A stretch of DNA of 64,000 nucleotides. It comes from Bedellia somnulentella (Eukaryota > Arthropoda > Insecta > Lepidoptera > Bedelliidae). How positions within the stretch are numbered: the stretch's first letter is position 1; each line of letters opens with the position of its first letter. The notes below the pieces were generated by a model. The model was given only the letters and a program-made list of their open reading frames with translations. It was not told where the DNA came from and did no database searches. The position numbers were made by a program, and so were the translations under genes. The stretch is taken from positions 2,790,001 to 2,854,000 of the forward strand of contig OY755171.1 of the NCBI GenBank assembly GCA_963576735.1, given 5' to 3'. This document shows, piece by piece, positions 10,331 to 21,440 of the stretch.

Positions 10331-10966
10331 ATGATGACTGAACAAAATAATGAATTGTCAATAGCCATGAAATTTATATCAGACCAATACGATGATGTAC
10401 AAAAGGAGCTCTCGAATCTAAAACAAGAGAGAAAACAACATATTGCTCAAATTAAAACTCTAGAAACCCGTCTAGAACTACTTGAGTATGCCAACTGTGC
10501 ATCAAAAATAGAAGTGCGGAATATCCCTCAGAAACCTCATGAAAATAAAGAAGATTTAATGAAAATAATAAAGGACATCGGTGAGATAACCAATTGTTCA
10601 GTCAAAACTTCGGATATAAAAGACATAACTCGGGGGTATGCTAAAAACATCGATAATAAACCAATTTTAGTAGATTTCACTTCGGTCATTACCCAGGAAA
10701 AAGTCTCAAAAGCTGTAAAAGATTACTACAAATCTGGAAAAAGACTCACTACAACCTTATTAAAATTGGAAGGATCTTCTAATCCAATATATGTATCTGA
10801 ATGCTTGACTGCAAAAAATAAAAGGATCCACTATCTTGCGAGGGAATTTGTTAAGAAATTTGATTATAACTACTGTTGGACCTCTCACGGTAAGATATAT
10901 ATCAGACACAAAGAAGGACAGCCATTTATACGTATTAAGGAGGAAGACGATCTGATAAGGCTATAG
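10331..10966 (+). CDS. LINE ORF1 with coiled coil and FP-like domain
   Basis: A 211-residue protein with an ATG start just after three in-frame stops. Residues about 10-50 are a heptad-like coiled coil (ELSNLKQERKQ, IKTLETRLELLEY). Residues about 50-205 resemble the FP-like C-terminal domain shared by the baculovirus few-polyhedra protein family and by many insect LINE ORF1 proteins, including the NIPQKPHENKEDL and YVSECLTAKNKRIHYLAREF-like blocks. It presumably binds RNA as the LINE nucleoprotein. Family members often have an N-terminal zinc/PHD part that is missing here, so 5' truncation is likely. It lies 376 nt upstream of the matching ORF2. Viral origin is not needed to explain it. Confidence 0.75.
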   Translation: MMTEQNNELSIAMKFISDQYDDVQKELSNLKQERKQHIAQIKTLETRLELLEYANCASKIEVRNIPQKPHENKEDLMKIIKDIGEITNCSVKTSDIKDITRGYAKNIDNKPILVDFTSVITQEKVSKAVKDYYKSGKRLTTTLLKLEGSSNPIYVSECLTAKNKRIHYLAREFVKKFDYNYCWTSHGKIYIRHKEGQPFIRIKEEDDLIRL

Positions 10967-11342
10967 GAAGTGAAGAATTGACTATTTAACCAACTATCAT
11001 TTTGTCCATTTTTAATTGTTGATGATTTTTGTTTTTACGCTGATATTTCTGAAACTCGTTTGCTCACACCATATGTTACTTTTAAATAATTTTTTTTTCA
11101 TTACTCCCTTATATTACTCACACTCCACTTACTGACTATACTCATACACGCCACTTATAACACACATTCTACTATATTATATACAATTACTCAAGCATTA
11201 TATATATTTTTTACTAATATTTCGTTGAGGGTGCAGTATATCTATCAGTATATTATCTTCCTGAGATTGTTTATGACCAAGGTTACCGATAATATCATAC
11301 GATGCATAGGAAACTACATCACATTCTTTCGTTTAAGAATTT

Positions 11343-14321
11343 TTGCAGGACTCGTATATAGTTCACTTTGTATTAATCGTAAAAGAGGGCCTTGACGATG
11401 AAATCATCACTGATATAGATGAATTCCAAGTTTCTGAATCTAAAAGTTGTGACCTGGTAGAAGTCAAGGATATTCTTAACGTCAGGCAGCCTCAACTATG
11501 CATACTAAATCAAAATATACGAAGTATTAAAAAGAATTTTGATGGACTTATTGTCTTGTTAGATAGTCTCGGAGTGGAAAATGATATAATAATACTAACA
11601 GAGTGCTGGCTACTTAAGAACCCTATAATACCCACTCTTAATGGTTACAACAACTATGCCACTAAAAATAATTATCTACAGAATGATGGTGTAGTGATCT
11701 ATGCGAAAGATGATTTGATTGTGTCTACTGAAGAACCAATTTTCCCAAACACTAACTGTCTCATACTTAAAATTGGTGACCATACAGCGATTGTAGCAAT
11801 CTATAGATCTCCTTCTCATAAAAACATTGACGAATTTGTTAGTAACTTGGACAGTGTGTTGGTAGGCTTGCGTTCTTTTAGAAATGTCTCAGTAATTGGA
11901 GATATAAATATAGATATACTTGAAACCACCCAAAATACTCAAAGTTACCTAGATCTATGTGCAGAACATGGTTTATTACCAGCTCATCAACTTCCTACGA
12001 GAATGGATAAAACCTGCATTGATCATGTTATACTCAAAACCCAGTTTCCAGCACTTCCTCTTGTTATTTCATCATCACTTACTGATCATCAGGCGACTTT
12101 ACTTACACTTAGTCAAAAAATAACTAGGAGTGCATATTGCGCTAGTAGAACTAAGATAAATTATGAAAACCTAAAAAAAGACGCAGAGTGCATAGACCTT
12201 CAACCAATATATTCGAACAGTGATCCAAATTCAGCAATTGAATATCTTACCTCACAAATGCAGAACATAATTGATATTAATAGTACCACAATAAAAATAG
12301 CACGCAAAAAAAGACCCTTATCGCCATGGATCACACCGGGCCTCTTAAAATGTATAATAAATAGGGATCAACTTCACGCCAAATCCAATAAGTCACCAAA
12401 AGACATGATATTGAGGATCACGTATACAAGATACAGAAATTTTTGTCATAAAATACTAAAAAAGGTAAAATTCAATTATGAAAGAAATGAATTAGGCATG
12501 GCGAAAAATAACAACAAAAAAACATGGGAAATCATACGGAGATCAACCAACACAAAGAAACCCAAAAGTCAAGCATCTGAATTAATTAATCCAGAAAAAC
12601 CTTCGGAATCACTGGATTCCGTAAATAAATTCTTTGCGGACGTCGGACCGAAACTCGCAAAAGTTTTTGATACAACAAATCACCATACATCGATTAATTC
12701 ATCAAAAAGACAGACAGTGAGTTCCTTAGTTTTATTGAGTACAGATGAGTGCGAAATCGATAATCTTATAAAAAATCTCAAATCACATTGCTCCGTAGGC
12801 TGGGATAATATCTCGAATATAATAATAAAACATTGTAAGAGTATACTTGTTCCCCCTCTTACACACATCTTTAACCAGTGCCTGATGCTGGGTATCTTCC
12901 CTAGGACGCTAAAAAAGTCGATGATCCATCCTATACACAAATCTGGGAGTAGGGACTGTGTTAACAATTACAGACCTATATCAATACTGCCATCTCTTTC
13001 AAAATTGTTGGAAATAATCATCAATTCAAGACTTATTGATTACCTTGAATCCAATAAATTGATATCGGTCAATCAATATGGTTTTCGAAGAGGTAGATCG
13101 GCACAAGATGCCGTTCACGACCTGACAGACCACATCATTCAAAACCTTGATAGTAACAAAAAAACTATTGGCGTATTCATTGATCTAGCAAAAGCCTTCG
13201 ATACGGTCTCTATTCCCATTCTCCTCAATAAGTTAGAAGAATTGGGTGTTAGAGGTATTCAACTAGAGCTCTTTAAAGGTTACCTCTCTGAAAGAACACA
13301 ATGTGTTAAAATTAATGGGTATACTAGTAATGACCAACGGGTAACCTACGGAGTCCCACAGGGAAGTATATTGGGACCTGTCTTATTCTTGATATATATA
13401 AACGACCTGTTGATGACAGGGACGACTAAGGGTAAAATCTTTTGTTATGCAGATGATACTGCTCTGGTTTTCTCTAGTGACACTTGGGAGGAGGTATTTC
13501 GCATTGCCCAGGAAGAGCTGAATACAATTTGTCTGTGGTTTCGGAATAACTGCCTTACTCTAAACTCAGATAAAACGCAGTACCTAACATTCACGATGCG
13601 TAAAAACTCTCAACCAACTTATTTTTTCAACCTGACTGCCCATACTTGTGATACAATAATGGGAGAATCCAATCACAAATGCTCCTGTGCTGTCTTAACT
13701 AGAGTTAATCACATTAAATATCTAGGTGTTGTGCTTGACAATAATCTCAACTTTAAAGAGCACATAAATCTGACGACTATCAGGATTCGTAAATTAATAT
13801 TCGTTTTCGCATATCTACGGCACATAGCGGACCAAGAACTTATAAAAAATATATACATCTCGCTCTGTCAGTCGATAATTGTCTACGGAATTTGTACTTG
13901 GGGTGGAGTACCTGCAAACACCTTGATCTCCTTAGAAAGATCACAAAGAGCAATTCTGAAAGTAGCAAACTTTTGTCCTAAATTATACTCCACCAAAACT
14001 CTTTACAGCGAATGTAATGTTCTGACGGTAAGACAATTGCACATTTATAATATCATCTTGAAACAACATGCAAACACTTACTTTGACCCAGATAAAACAT
14101 TACAAAGGAGAAGCAAAGACATAATACCTAGGAATTTTACCTTTAAATATGCCTTCAGTCATCAATTTTACTGTTTCTTAGCACCTTTTTTATATAATAA
14201 AATTAATAAACAAATTGACATTTACCCTCTTAACATTTATGAATGTAAAAAAATATTATTTGATTGGTTGCAAAAACATGATTACAAAGAGACTGAGTTT
14301 TTACTTAAAACATTAGTCTAA
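11343..14321 (+). CDS. Intact LINE ORF2: endonuclease-reverse transcriptase
   Basis: An uninterrupted frame of about 990 codons (open from 11337). An APE-type endonuclease comes first (LNQNIRSIKKNF, then ILTECWL, then VIGDIN, with a TDHQATLL end block). The RT follows (NYRPISILPSLSKLLE, motif A FIDLAKAFDTV, motif B YGVPQGSILGP, motif C CYADDTALVF), then a C-terminal tail with no obvious zinc knuckle. It nicks target DNA and primes cDNA synthesis. No in-frame ATG lies upstream of the endonuclease motif; the frame opens right after TTTTTGCAG at 11341-11349. A jockey-superfamily/CR1-like clade is likely. The copy could be recently active, since no stops or frameshifts are seen. Confidence 0.9.
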   Translation: MQDSYIVHFVLIVKEGLDDEIITDIDEFQVSESKSCDLVEVKDILNVRQPQLCILNQNIRSIKKNFDGLIVLLDSLGVENDIIILTECWLLKNPIIPTLNGYNNYATKNNYLQNDGVVIYAKDDLIVSTEEPIFPNTNCLILKIGDHTAIVAIYRSPSHKNIDEFVSNLDSVLVGLRSFRNVSVIGDINIDILETTQNTQSYLDLCAEHGLLPAHQLPTRMDKTCIDHVILKTQFPALPLVISSSLTDHQATLLTLSQKITRSAYCASRTKINYENLKKDAECIDLQPIYSNSDPNSAIEYLTSQMQNIIDINSTTIKIARKKRPLSPWITPGLLKCIINRDQLHAKSNKSPKDMILRITYTRYRNFCHKILKKVKFNYERNELGMAKNNNKKTWEIIRRSTNTKKPKSQASELINPEKPSESLDSVNKFFADVGPKLAKVFDTTNHHTSINSSKRQTVSSLVLLSTDECEIDNLIKNLKSHCSVGWDNISNIIIKHCKSILVPPLTHIFNQCLMLGIFPRTLKKSMIHPIHKSGSRDCVNNYRPISILPSLSKLLEIIINSRLIDYLESNKLISVNQYGFRRGRSAQDAVHDLTDHIIQNLDSNKKTIGVFIDLAKAFDTVSIPILLNKLEELGVRGIQLELFKGYLSERTQCVKINGYTSNDQRVTYGVPQGSILGPVLFLIYINDLLMTGTTKGKIFCYADDTALVFSSDTWEEVFRIAQEELNTICLWFRNNCLTLNSDKTQYLTFTMRKNSQPTYFFNLTAHTCDTIMGESNHKCSCAVLTRVNHIKYLGVVLDNNLNFKEHINLTTIRIRKLIFVFAYLRHIADQELIKNIYISLCQSIIVYGICTWGGVPANTLISLERSQRAILKVANFCPKLYSTKTLYSECNVLTVRQLHIYNIILKQHANTYFDPDKTLQRRSKDIIPRNFTFKYAFSHQFYCFLAPFLYNKINKQIDIYPLNIYECKKILFDWLQKHDYKETEFLLKTLV

Positions 14322-14957
14322 CTCAATTTAATGACATTACTTTATTTAATTATTTTATTTAACTATAATCCTAATTTTGATATTTCTATTACATTTTATT
14401 TAATACTTAATTTAATTCTACGCCTTAATATAATTGTAATTTTATGCACACACTAAATTATAATAATTAAATTAGTACATAAATTTATTATTCAGTGACA
14501 TTATCTGCCTTACTTATATTTAGAGTCTATTAGATTTCTTACTGTGCCCCGGAATATATATTATAAATATTAAACAACATAACACACCCTCTCTATACAC
14601 ACATTCACTCAAACACATTTACACAGAGAGGAACACGTCATCACACTACATCAATAGACGAGAGTCAAATTAGTATTATACTTTAATTGGATTACTCTAA
14701 TTAAAGAGTCACTCTAATTGTTATAATTGGCAATTCTACTAATATTAATAATAATTGTAAATGTTTTAATATTTTTATATTTTTAATCTTTTTTAAATGT
14801 ATAAATTCCAATCCATTAGATTCATAGAAACCAAGAGCTGTAAGTACTGTAACCTGAGATACGGGCGATGAGCCTAGTTCGGGTGCAGTCGACACCAAAT
14901 AATGTAAACTCTTTTTATGAATAAATTACTATTATTACTATTATTATTAATATAAAA
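14322..14957 (+). other. 3' UTR and tail of the LINE
   Basis: AT-rich, with the GAGATACGGGCGATGAGCCTA stretch near 14856-14876 that recurs in lepidopteran LINE 3' ends. It ends in AATAAATTAC and an (ATT)n tail at about 14918-14955. Confidence 0.6.
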
Positions 14958-15410
14958 GTCTTTATTGTACATCACAGGTAAAGATATTTTATACAGATTA
15001 TTTCTTAAATAGAAGTACAAGTATATATGTATTTATTTGTTTTATTTAATCTTATTGCAACCTATTATCTAAATTAAAAGGACGCAGACCAAAGTGAAGA
15101 TACCAGCTAGTATCTAAATATTTCAAATCTTGCTCTGACAGAATTTCGTTTATATTTGAGTTTTCCTAAATTACCCGAGATGAAAGCCAAATGGATTGAA
15201 GCTACTCATCATTTCAACGACACCGGTTTTGTTTACCGGCCCATATATATGTATTTGAATTTCTTTCTTTCTTTTCAATAAAAACATGAATGTTAAAATC
15301 TATATTTTTTTCCCTACGAACTAATTTATCAATGCCATTTCTATTGTTGTCCCATCACTATTAAAGAGTTCAAGTATAGAGCAACCTTGAAGGAGAGAAT
15401 CACAGGCATT
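14958..15410. other. No gene seen
   Basis: AT-rich spacer; a (TTTC)n run near 15258-15275. No ORF is recognised. Confidence 0.35.
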
Positions 15411-15414
15411 GTGC

Positions 15415-15885
15415 GTTGTTCCCCGCTACCCGTGCTTTCCTCCAAAAGTTGCGAGTTTGGATTCATACAAATATCTAAAGTCTTTGGGAGCGCGGAAAGC
15501 GAGGAAAGCGGAGTCTATTGGGGGTGGTCTGTGGATTTACTGCAAATGTGCTCATAGGTATTACACCAGGAGGCTTCATTTCCTTTATATCAAAAGTGGC
15601 CGGTGGAAGGAAAAGCAATGCTCAAATAACAGTTGAATCAGGATTAGGTGATTATTTAGAAAATGGAGACATTGTTTTGGCTGACAAAGGTTTCCACAAA
15701 TAAAGAAAAGTTCAGTTTAAAGTGGAAAAGAAATAGGAATTGTTATGCCACCTTTTCTTAGTGATAAAAGGGAATTTTCAAGAGATGAGACAGATGCTAC
15801 AAACAGTATCGCTCGGGTAAGGATTCATGTCGATAATGCAACGGCTGAGACTTTAAAAAAAATCCTCAAAACTTGTTTTGCCATA
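15415..15885 (+). pseudogene. DDE_Tnp_4-type transposase pseudogene (middle and C-terminal part)
   Basis: The frame at 15518-15703 encodes IGITPGGFISFISKVAGGRKS, then GDYLENGDIVLADKGF, the blocks around the second catalytic Asp in DDE_Tnp_4 nucleases. After a stop, reading resumes near 15743 with MPPFLSDKREFSRDE and IARVRIHVD, the block that carries the last acidic residues. The first exon-like part is in another frame (15409-15520). At least two frame breaks make it dead. An ISL2EU/PIF-like element is the best guess. Confidence 0.65.
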
Positions 15886-16550
15886 CATGTGGTATTTTGC
15901 ATATTGCTTGTGTATTAGTAAATTTGCAGAGTTCAATAAAACACTATATATAACACAATTAACTTTTATTTAAGAACACAATAATAGAACAGAACAATAT
16001 ACTCTTAACAGATAATCAACAACATTATTCACTTAAGTTAATATTTTTTATAGATTTATTTATTATGTTTTTACCAGTAAAAGAACGCTTTGGCAGAATC
16101 TGAGTATTATCACAGATAATATAATACTATACTAGTATTATATTTATACTAGGTATTATTATTTACATATTTAATTTCTTTCACATCTTGCACATGTTGA
16201 GCTAAAACTAATTTTTTTCCTTTTATTTTCGTTTGAGGTTGAAAAGTGATGTCGTGTGTTATTGCTTGGAATCCAGTTTTTATAATTAATTTGGCCATTT
16301 TTAACCGAAAATACATAAAAAGAGTTCATTACTTACAACATTACAGTCATAAATTATCATCTGCAATGTTTTTAAAATGTATTATTCGATTACATTTGTT
16401 ATTTCTGTACTTACTTCTCTTGAAGTCAGCCATGAGCCAAGTCCGTGTATACTATCTGTAATTTATTTATTGTCACTCAGAGTTATTATCGACGCTATAG
16501 ATTTACATGATCGAATAGAATATATATAAATTACGATACTTTCTTGAAAT
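15886..16550. other. No gene seen
   Basis: AT-rich spacer with the palindromic ATAATACTATACTAGTATTAT near 16120. A TTTGTTTACAG acceptor-like string at 16557-16566 precedes the next pseudogene. Confidence 0.35.
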
Positions 16551-16553
16551 TAT

Positions 16554-17654
16554 TTGTTTGTTTACAGCCGCCCGATTCAACCGAGACAGTTCCTCGCCGA
16601 CACCGCCGCCGTCACCGCCGTGCGCCTCGCCTCGAGGAGGGCCGATGGCAGCGGGATAAGAAATCTTCAAGATATCTTCCGAGCCTTCAAGGAGACGGAT
16701 CCGGATGACATCCCTACGTATTTAGCGCGGGACCTTAACAAGCTGCAACCTGTGACCTTCGACCATGTTGACGTAACATCGCTGTTGAAGGACATTCAGT
16801 TGTTGAAGTCCAGCGTTGCCGACATCAAAGCCAAGCTCGTGGCTTCAGAACGTGCCAGCGCTGAGTTGCAGCGCGAGGTGACATCGTTGCGAAATGCTGA
16901 TGTTGTGCTCGCACAAGTATCGCCGCCACGCAAGCGGCAGAAGCGACGGCCACTTGACACTTCGCAGCACAGCAATATAATTGTTACGACTGACCCAGTA
17001 AGCCGCTCGGTCATTAACTGTGAGAATCCGACAACTCAGCGAATTTGTGACAAAACGAGTTCTCTGCGCCCATCCGCACCTGTCTTCACACCCGAAGCGC
17101 CACTGACATCGGTGGTTGAAAAGGGTTCTTTTGCACAGGTGCTGAAGTAAGAAAGCCACCCCCGCTCTCATCGTCGCTGCCCAAACCCCCTGCTACCCCC
17201 TGCCACTACCACCCAGAGGGAGGGAAAGGAGAGCCAAGCCGCGCCCGCTCGTACCGCGCCGAAGACTGTTAAAGACGACGATGGATTCACCCTAATTGGG
17301 AAAAACCCAAACGTCGGTGCAAACAGGAATAAGCGTGGTACCGTCCCAGCAGTCTCCTGCCCCCTGAAGGCTGCAACACCGGTGCTGGATATTTATATAT
17401 CTCAAGTAGATCCTCAGATGACGCACAACGAGGTCTTGCGTCACATAGAGCAGACAAGCCTCGGTCCTATAACCGTGCTCAACATCACACGTCTGGAGTC
17501 CAGTAGGCTGACCAACTTGAAATCCTATTGGCTTCAGGTTCCCGCAGTCCACGAGAAGGTTCTGCTAGGAGAGAACTTTTGGCCTGAGGGAATAGTGTTC
17601 CGGCGCTTCAGGGCTGCGCGTCAGAAACCAAAGCCTCTGCCCACTAAATTGTAA
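16554..17654 (+). pseudogene. Orphan LINE ORF1-like gene, frameshifted
   Basis: GC-rich compared with its surroundings. The first frame (16554-17150) has ARDLNKLQPVTFDHVDVTSL followed by a coiled-coil stretch and a basic PPRKRQKRR motif. The second frame (about 17277-17654) has DDGFTLIGK, DIYISQVDPQMT and ENFWPEGIVFRRFR. I recognise both ends as the two halves of a protein very common in lepidopteran genomes as a retrotransposon ORF1-like product, here split by a frameshift near 17150-17280. The 3' end has AATAAAGG followed by an ATT-rich run (17708-17730), consistent with a retroposed copy. No ORF2 follows. Confidence 0.6.
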
Positions 17655-17764
17655 ATTACTAACATAGGTTAAGTTTTACTAATATTATATGGGCCTTGTT
17701 GCCTGCAAATAAAGGATTTATTATTATATTATAATAATTGTGAACGCTAGTTGGCGCTGTCGTC

Positions 17765-19263
17765 GTGCACCCAGCGAATAGCCATAACCGCTATATAAAT
17801 ATCTTTGCTATGATAATGGTAGGTGCTATCCACCCTAGTGGATCAAATAGCCTTGTTATATCAGAAATATTTGCTCTATTTGTTGCAGGCGCTGATGCTG
17901 ATGGAATAACTACCGAGTACTGGAAGATGTTGTCGTCACGATTCCAGATAATTCCTAGTATTTTGATTGTGTTATCTAATTTAATATTTTTTCCTTTTTC
18001 AGGTTTATCCTGCGTTCTACGAGTATCGTCATGTAGCTGCTAATCCCTTTCCTTTACTGTATCCTTTTCATTTTTCTGTTTCATGTCCTCTATTTTATTT
18101 ATCAGTCTTTTGTTGTAACTATTCCATTTTCGTAATTGGAGCGAAGCTCCATTTACCCCCGACTTTTGCATTTCGTTGTGATCGTACTCCTCCCAAACGG
18201 CTCAACTCAGAACCCTGAAATTTTGCACGGTGGTCAAGGAACATGTCTAGATGGTTTATGTCAATTTTGATAAAAATCGGATGTACCACGGAGGAATAAT
18301 CACCACTAAAAATTACAATGTTAGTCTATGGAAAAAATACGTAAACAATGCCAGCGCGTGAAAATAGTTTTTTTTCATATTCGTTCGTCCCAAAGTCACG
18401 TCCGTTTACGCTACGACACTTGGTGATTTTTCGAACTTTAAAATAATCGAAATCTAGAACATTTCTCCCAAAAATTTTTTGAACGAAAAGTTTACTGAAC
18501 ATACTCTTTTTCAAAGAAAGTAGGTATTTAGCTATTTAGATATGTTTTTTTCAACCATAATAATTGTTAATAAAATTTAAGTTTTCCAAAATCAGAACTA
18601 TAACTCCTTCGCTGTTTTGTGTAGAATCAATCACGCGTTTAGGTAAACCAACAAGTATATTCAAAGAATCATAACAAATTGCATAACAACACGTGTTGAG
18701 ATATTGGTAGAATAAATTGTTCAACGATAAGTAATATCTGAGAATCAGCCAATTGCTCGCTTCGCTCCTTTTATTGGCATCCAACGGTCCCATGCCAACC
18801 TAGTTTAAATCCTCCCTTTTCTAACATTTCCCTTATATGCTTATACAATTCTACTCCTTCTTATATGCTTCTACAACCCGTCATCAAATCATCCATGTAA
18901 AAACTGCCCTGAACCTTGTCTACTCCCAAAGGATAATTCGCGCCTTCATCTTGAGCCTTTTGATGCAACACCCTAACAGCTATATATGGCGCGGATGCTG
19001 TTGCGAACGTCACAGTCATTAATTCAAACTCTTTTAGTTCTTTTTCAGGTTCATCTCGCCACAGAATGCGCTTGGTATCTTGCATCTTCTTCAGCCATTT
19101 TTACCTGGCGGTACATTTTTATGGTGTCCGCTATAAGTGCAATAGGTTGAACTCTCCGCTTCGAAATGGTATGTCGCAAATCAGCTTGTAAAGTTAGGCC
19201 AATCATAAGCGTATAATTTAACAAAACAATAATTGTGTTCTTTTGAAATGCGTTGAACACCAC
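17765..19263 (-). pseudogene. BEL/Pao retrotransposon pol remnant (RT and A17 peptidase region)
   Basis: On the minus strand the RT comes first (19263-18861): LTLQADLRHTISKRRVQPIA, then KMYRQVKMAEEDARY, a frame break, then RILWRDEPEKE, TATASAPY-like (FATASAPYIAVRVLH) and the catalytic FYMDDLMTG box. The linker LYKHIREMLEKGGFKL follows, then an insertion (18128-18790). The A17-type region comes next (18060-17765) with KILGIIWNRDDN and RLFDPLGWIAPTIIIAKIF. Order and spacing match BEL/Pao pol. Several frameshifts make it non-functional. Confidence 0.8.
18128..18790. mobile_element. Repeat family G copy inserted into the BEL/Pao remnant
   Basis: It matches 51360-51905 over most of its length (TTTACCCCCGACTTTTGCAT, ATCGGATGTACCACGGAGG, ATCAATCACGCGTTTAGG). 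A diverged relative lies at 35960-36180 in each tandem unit. The ends carry inverted GGAGCGAAGC / GCTTCGCTCC. It splits the BEL/Pao reading frame, so it is younger. No coding capacity. Confidence 0.7.
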
Positions 19264-19367
19264 TTGGACCTTGGTCTGGTACTTTTGTCGTTCCTTATAA
19301 CGGCATGGTGTGGTAAATACACCGCTTTATTATTATTTTAATTATTTACAGGCCTTTTTATTATTAC

Positions 19368-19624
19368 AATGCTGTGTAGTGTCGGCTTAGAATAGCACTA
19401 CCCCATTTCCTCCGGTGGGTGTACGTAAGAGGCGACTAACGGTATTGGGGCTTTTAAGGGATTTTTGGGCGATGTGGTTGGAGACCCATCACCAACAACC
19501 TTTATTTTTACCATCTTTTCCCCACTCACATTTCCAAAAGTGGCTGAGGAATTTCTAATTCCTTAGCTCTGGCTACCCCTTCTAGGGATTTACAGCCGTG
19601 AGTATATGTATGTATGTATGTATG
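19368..19624 (+). mobile_element. SINE-like retroposon family V, nearly complete
   Basis: Starts GCTGTGTAGTGTCGGCTTAG and ends GGCTACCCCTTCTAGGGA, then GCCGTGAGTATATG and (TATG)n. Eleven copies of this 250-bp family occur in the window in both orientations. No clear tRNA or 5S head is visible. The 3' end resembles that of the RTE LINE at 25006. Confidence 0.85.
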
Positions 19625-20074
19625 TTACAGGCCTCATGTGTCCTAGTGTTAATAATTCTTTTTCCCAGAATTTCTTTAAATTTTCATCTTCATTAATCTG
19701 TGCATTTATGCACTGCATATTTAAGTATGTGTTCATATTCGTTAAATGTCTATATTTCGTTAATACATTACTTACATAAATAACTAAATAGTTTTATATA
19801 TATTTATATTATATATATTTTAGAAATATAATAAATATATATTGTTTAAAAAGCAACAGTATTACAACGCTTCAGTGAGATAGTGTTGTTTCACCAGATC
19901 TTTGAACACATTCAGTGATTTAGCCAATCGCACAAATGGCACAGCACGTACAGAAAAAGAAGAGCCATAGAAATTGGTTGTATGAGAAGGAATAGATAAT
20001 TAAAGATTATGGTCTGAACGTAAATTAAGGTTATGGGAAGTTCTTTTAGATAGAAGGGGGTGGCAGGGTTGATG
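19625..20074. other. AT-rich spacer, no gene seen
   Basis: Contains long ATATATTTA runs at 19790-19845. No ORF or known repeat. Confidence 0.35.
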
Positions 20075-20414
20075 CAGGCCTACACCAATTTGTCTTTTCT
20101 CAAGTCATATGTATGGTTAATTTATCAAGGTTGTTTCACGGTGAGGGAAACATCATGAGAATGATAAAACCCACATGAAACCCACATGAAACCCACATGG
20201 CTAACTTGTACTTACTGCCAACCCCTTCGAGGATATATGGTGGAACGCTTGAGTCTTGAGTCATAACAGCAGACTCTTGGTCTTAGGAATATCTAAGTCT
20301 GACTCGCTAGCATCTTAGACCAAAGGATTAGCCATGCTTCGAGCTTTTGTCAAAATGTGCAGACGAATAACATACAGTTAACCGCCAAGCATGAAAAATA
20401 ATGACGACTATGGT
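20075..20414 (+). repeat. Arm A of a 330-bp inverted duplication (contains partial SINE-T)
   Basis: Nearly identical in reverse complement to 22658-22980. It covers a family T SINE part (AGGCCTACACCAATTTGTC to GGTGGAACGC) and then 155 bp of other sequence (AGTCTTGAGTCATAACAGCA to ATAATGACGACTATGG). Small differences include an extra ACCCACATGA unit and an ACATA insertion. Confidence 0.85.
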
Positions 20415-20519
20415 AAGGTTAGGTAAGGTTATGTATGATTAATATTTATATTGTTATTAAAACTAAATAAGTTAGTTTTAAGTAAGCTTAATAGATTATT
20501 ATGTTTTTTGGCCTTGTTT

Positions 20520-20697
20520 TGTGCATCTACCCGAATAATTAATTTATCGATTTCACCTTCCAAAGGTTGTCTCGAAGAGATCGCTTTTAGCGATAAGACC
20601 GCCGATTGTGCATCACTGTAAACTGTTTGATCATATTATTATTTTTATAAATTTGTGTATGATGTGCAATAAAGAATTATTCTATTCTATTCTATTC
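20520..20697 (+). repeat. LINE 3' end with (ATTCT)n tail
   Basis: Contains CGAAGAGATCGCTTTTAGCG and GATAAGACCGCC, a 3' UTR block that recurs in lepidopteran LINEs, then AATAAAGAATT and four ATTCT repeats (20676-20697). Strongly 5'-truncated. Confidence 0.6.
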
Positions 20698-20732
20698 TGT
20701 CCTAGACTCGGCATTTATTAGAGCGGCCATTA

Positions 20733-20905
20733 ATCCCAAAAAGAGGTAGCCAGAGCTTCAGGGCTAGAAACTTCTCAGCCATATTTGGAATTGATAGGGG
20801 ACAAGATGATAAAAAAAGTATCGTTGGTGATGGGTCTCCAACCACAATGCCCAAAAACCACTTAAAAAAAGCCCCATTTCCTTAGTTACTTGTTACGACA
20901 CCTTT
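20733..20905 (-). mobile_element. Degenerate family V copy
   Basis: GTAGCCAGAGCTTC and TGGTGATGGGTCTCCAACCA match the family in reverse orientation. The tail and first 40 bp are gone. Confidence 0.65.
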
Positions 20906-21440
20906 CTTAATTCTAAAGAAGCCATTTATTCGAGCTAAAGGTTTATCATCGTTGTAAAAACTTGACTCTTAAAAAGTGCTTAAGTGCTTGGATTTAAGGA
21001 GATTTTGGACAGGCAGGACCGTTCGTTTCAGAACAGATCGCAAATTATTCCTGCCTGCGTTTATTTCTAGAGCCGCACTATGGATGTGTCACATAAAAAT
21101 GGTTCTTTTTATAGCTGGAATGCCGCAAAAAATACAATTAAAGTTAACAAACGACAGTGGCATGTTTTTCTGAAAGTGTGAATAAATAAATAGTTACTAA
21201 GTCTGCACTATTGTAAAGTGAAAATGAAACAGGGCTAAGTTTACTCCCTTGCTGTACTCCTCTCCACCCCTCCTTGACATATTATATGTTATGTAGCGTA
21301 AGCGCAATTCGTAATACGACATCGTAAGGGTATGTTCTAGCAATCACGTGTAACATCACACATTGGTACAATCTTTGTCCAAGAAAGTCAAAACAATGGA
21401 TGTCACGTGAATTTCATGTAAATTTTATTATTTTAAAACA
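20906..21440. other. No gene seen
   Basis: Spacer without a convincing ORF or known repeat. Confidence 0.35.

Noticed and set aside
10331..10966. Endogenous baculovirus gene
   Set aside because: The FP-like domain is followed by a LINE endonuclease-RT and a LINE 3' end; no viral neighbours.
12680..12967. 95-codon minus-strand ORF
   Set aside because: Antisense shadow of the intact LINE ORF2.
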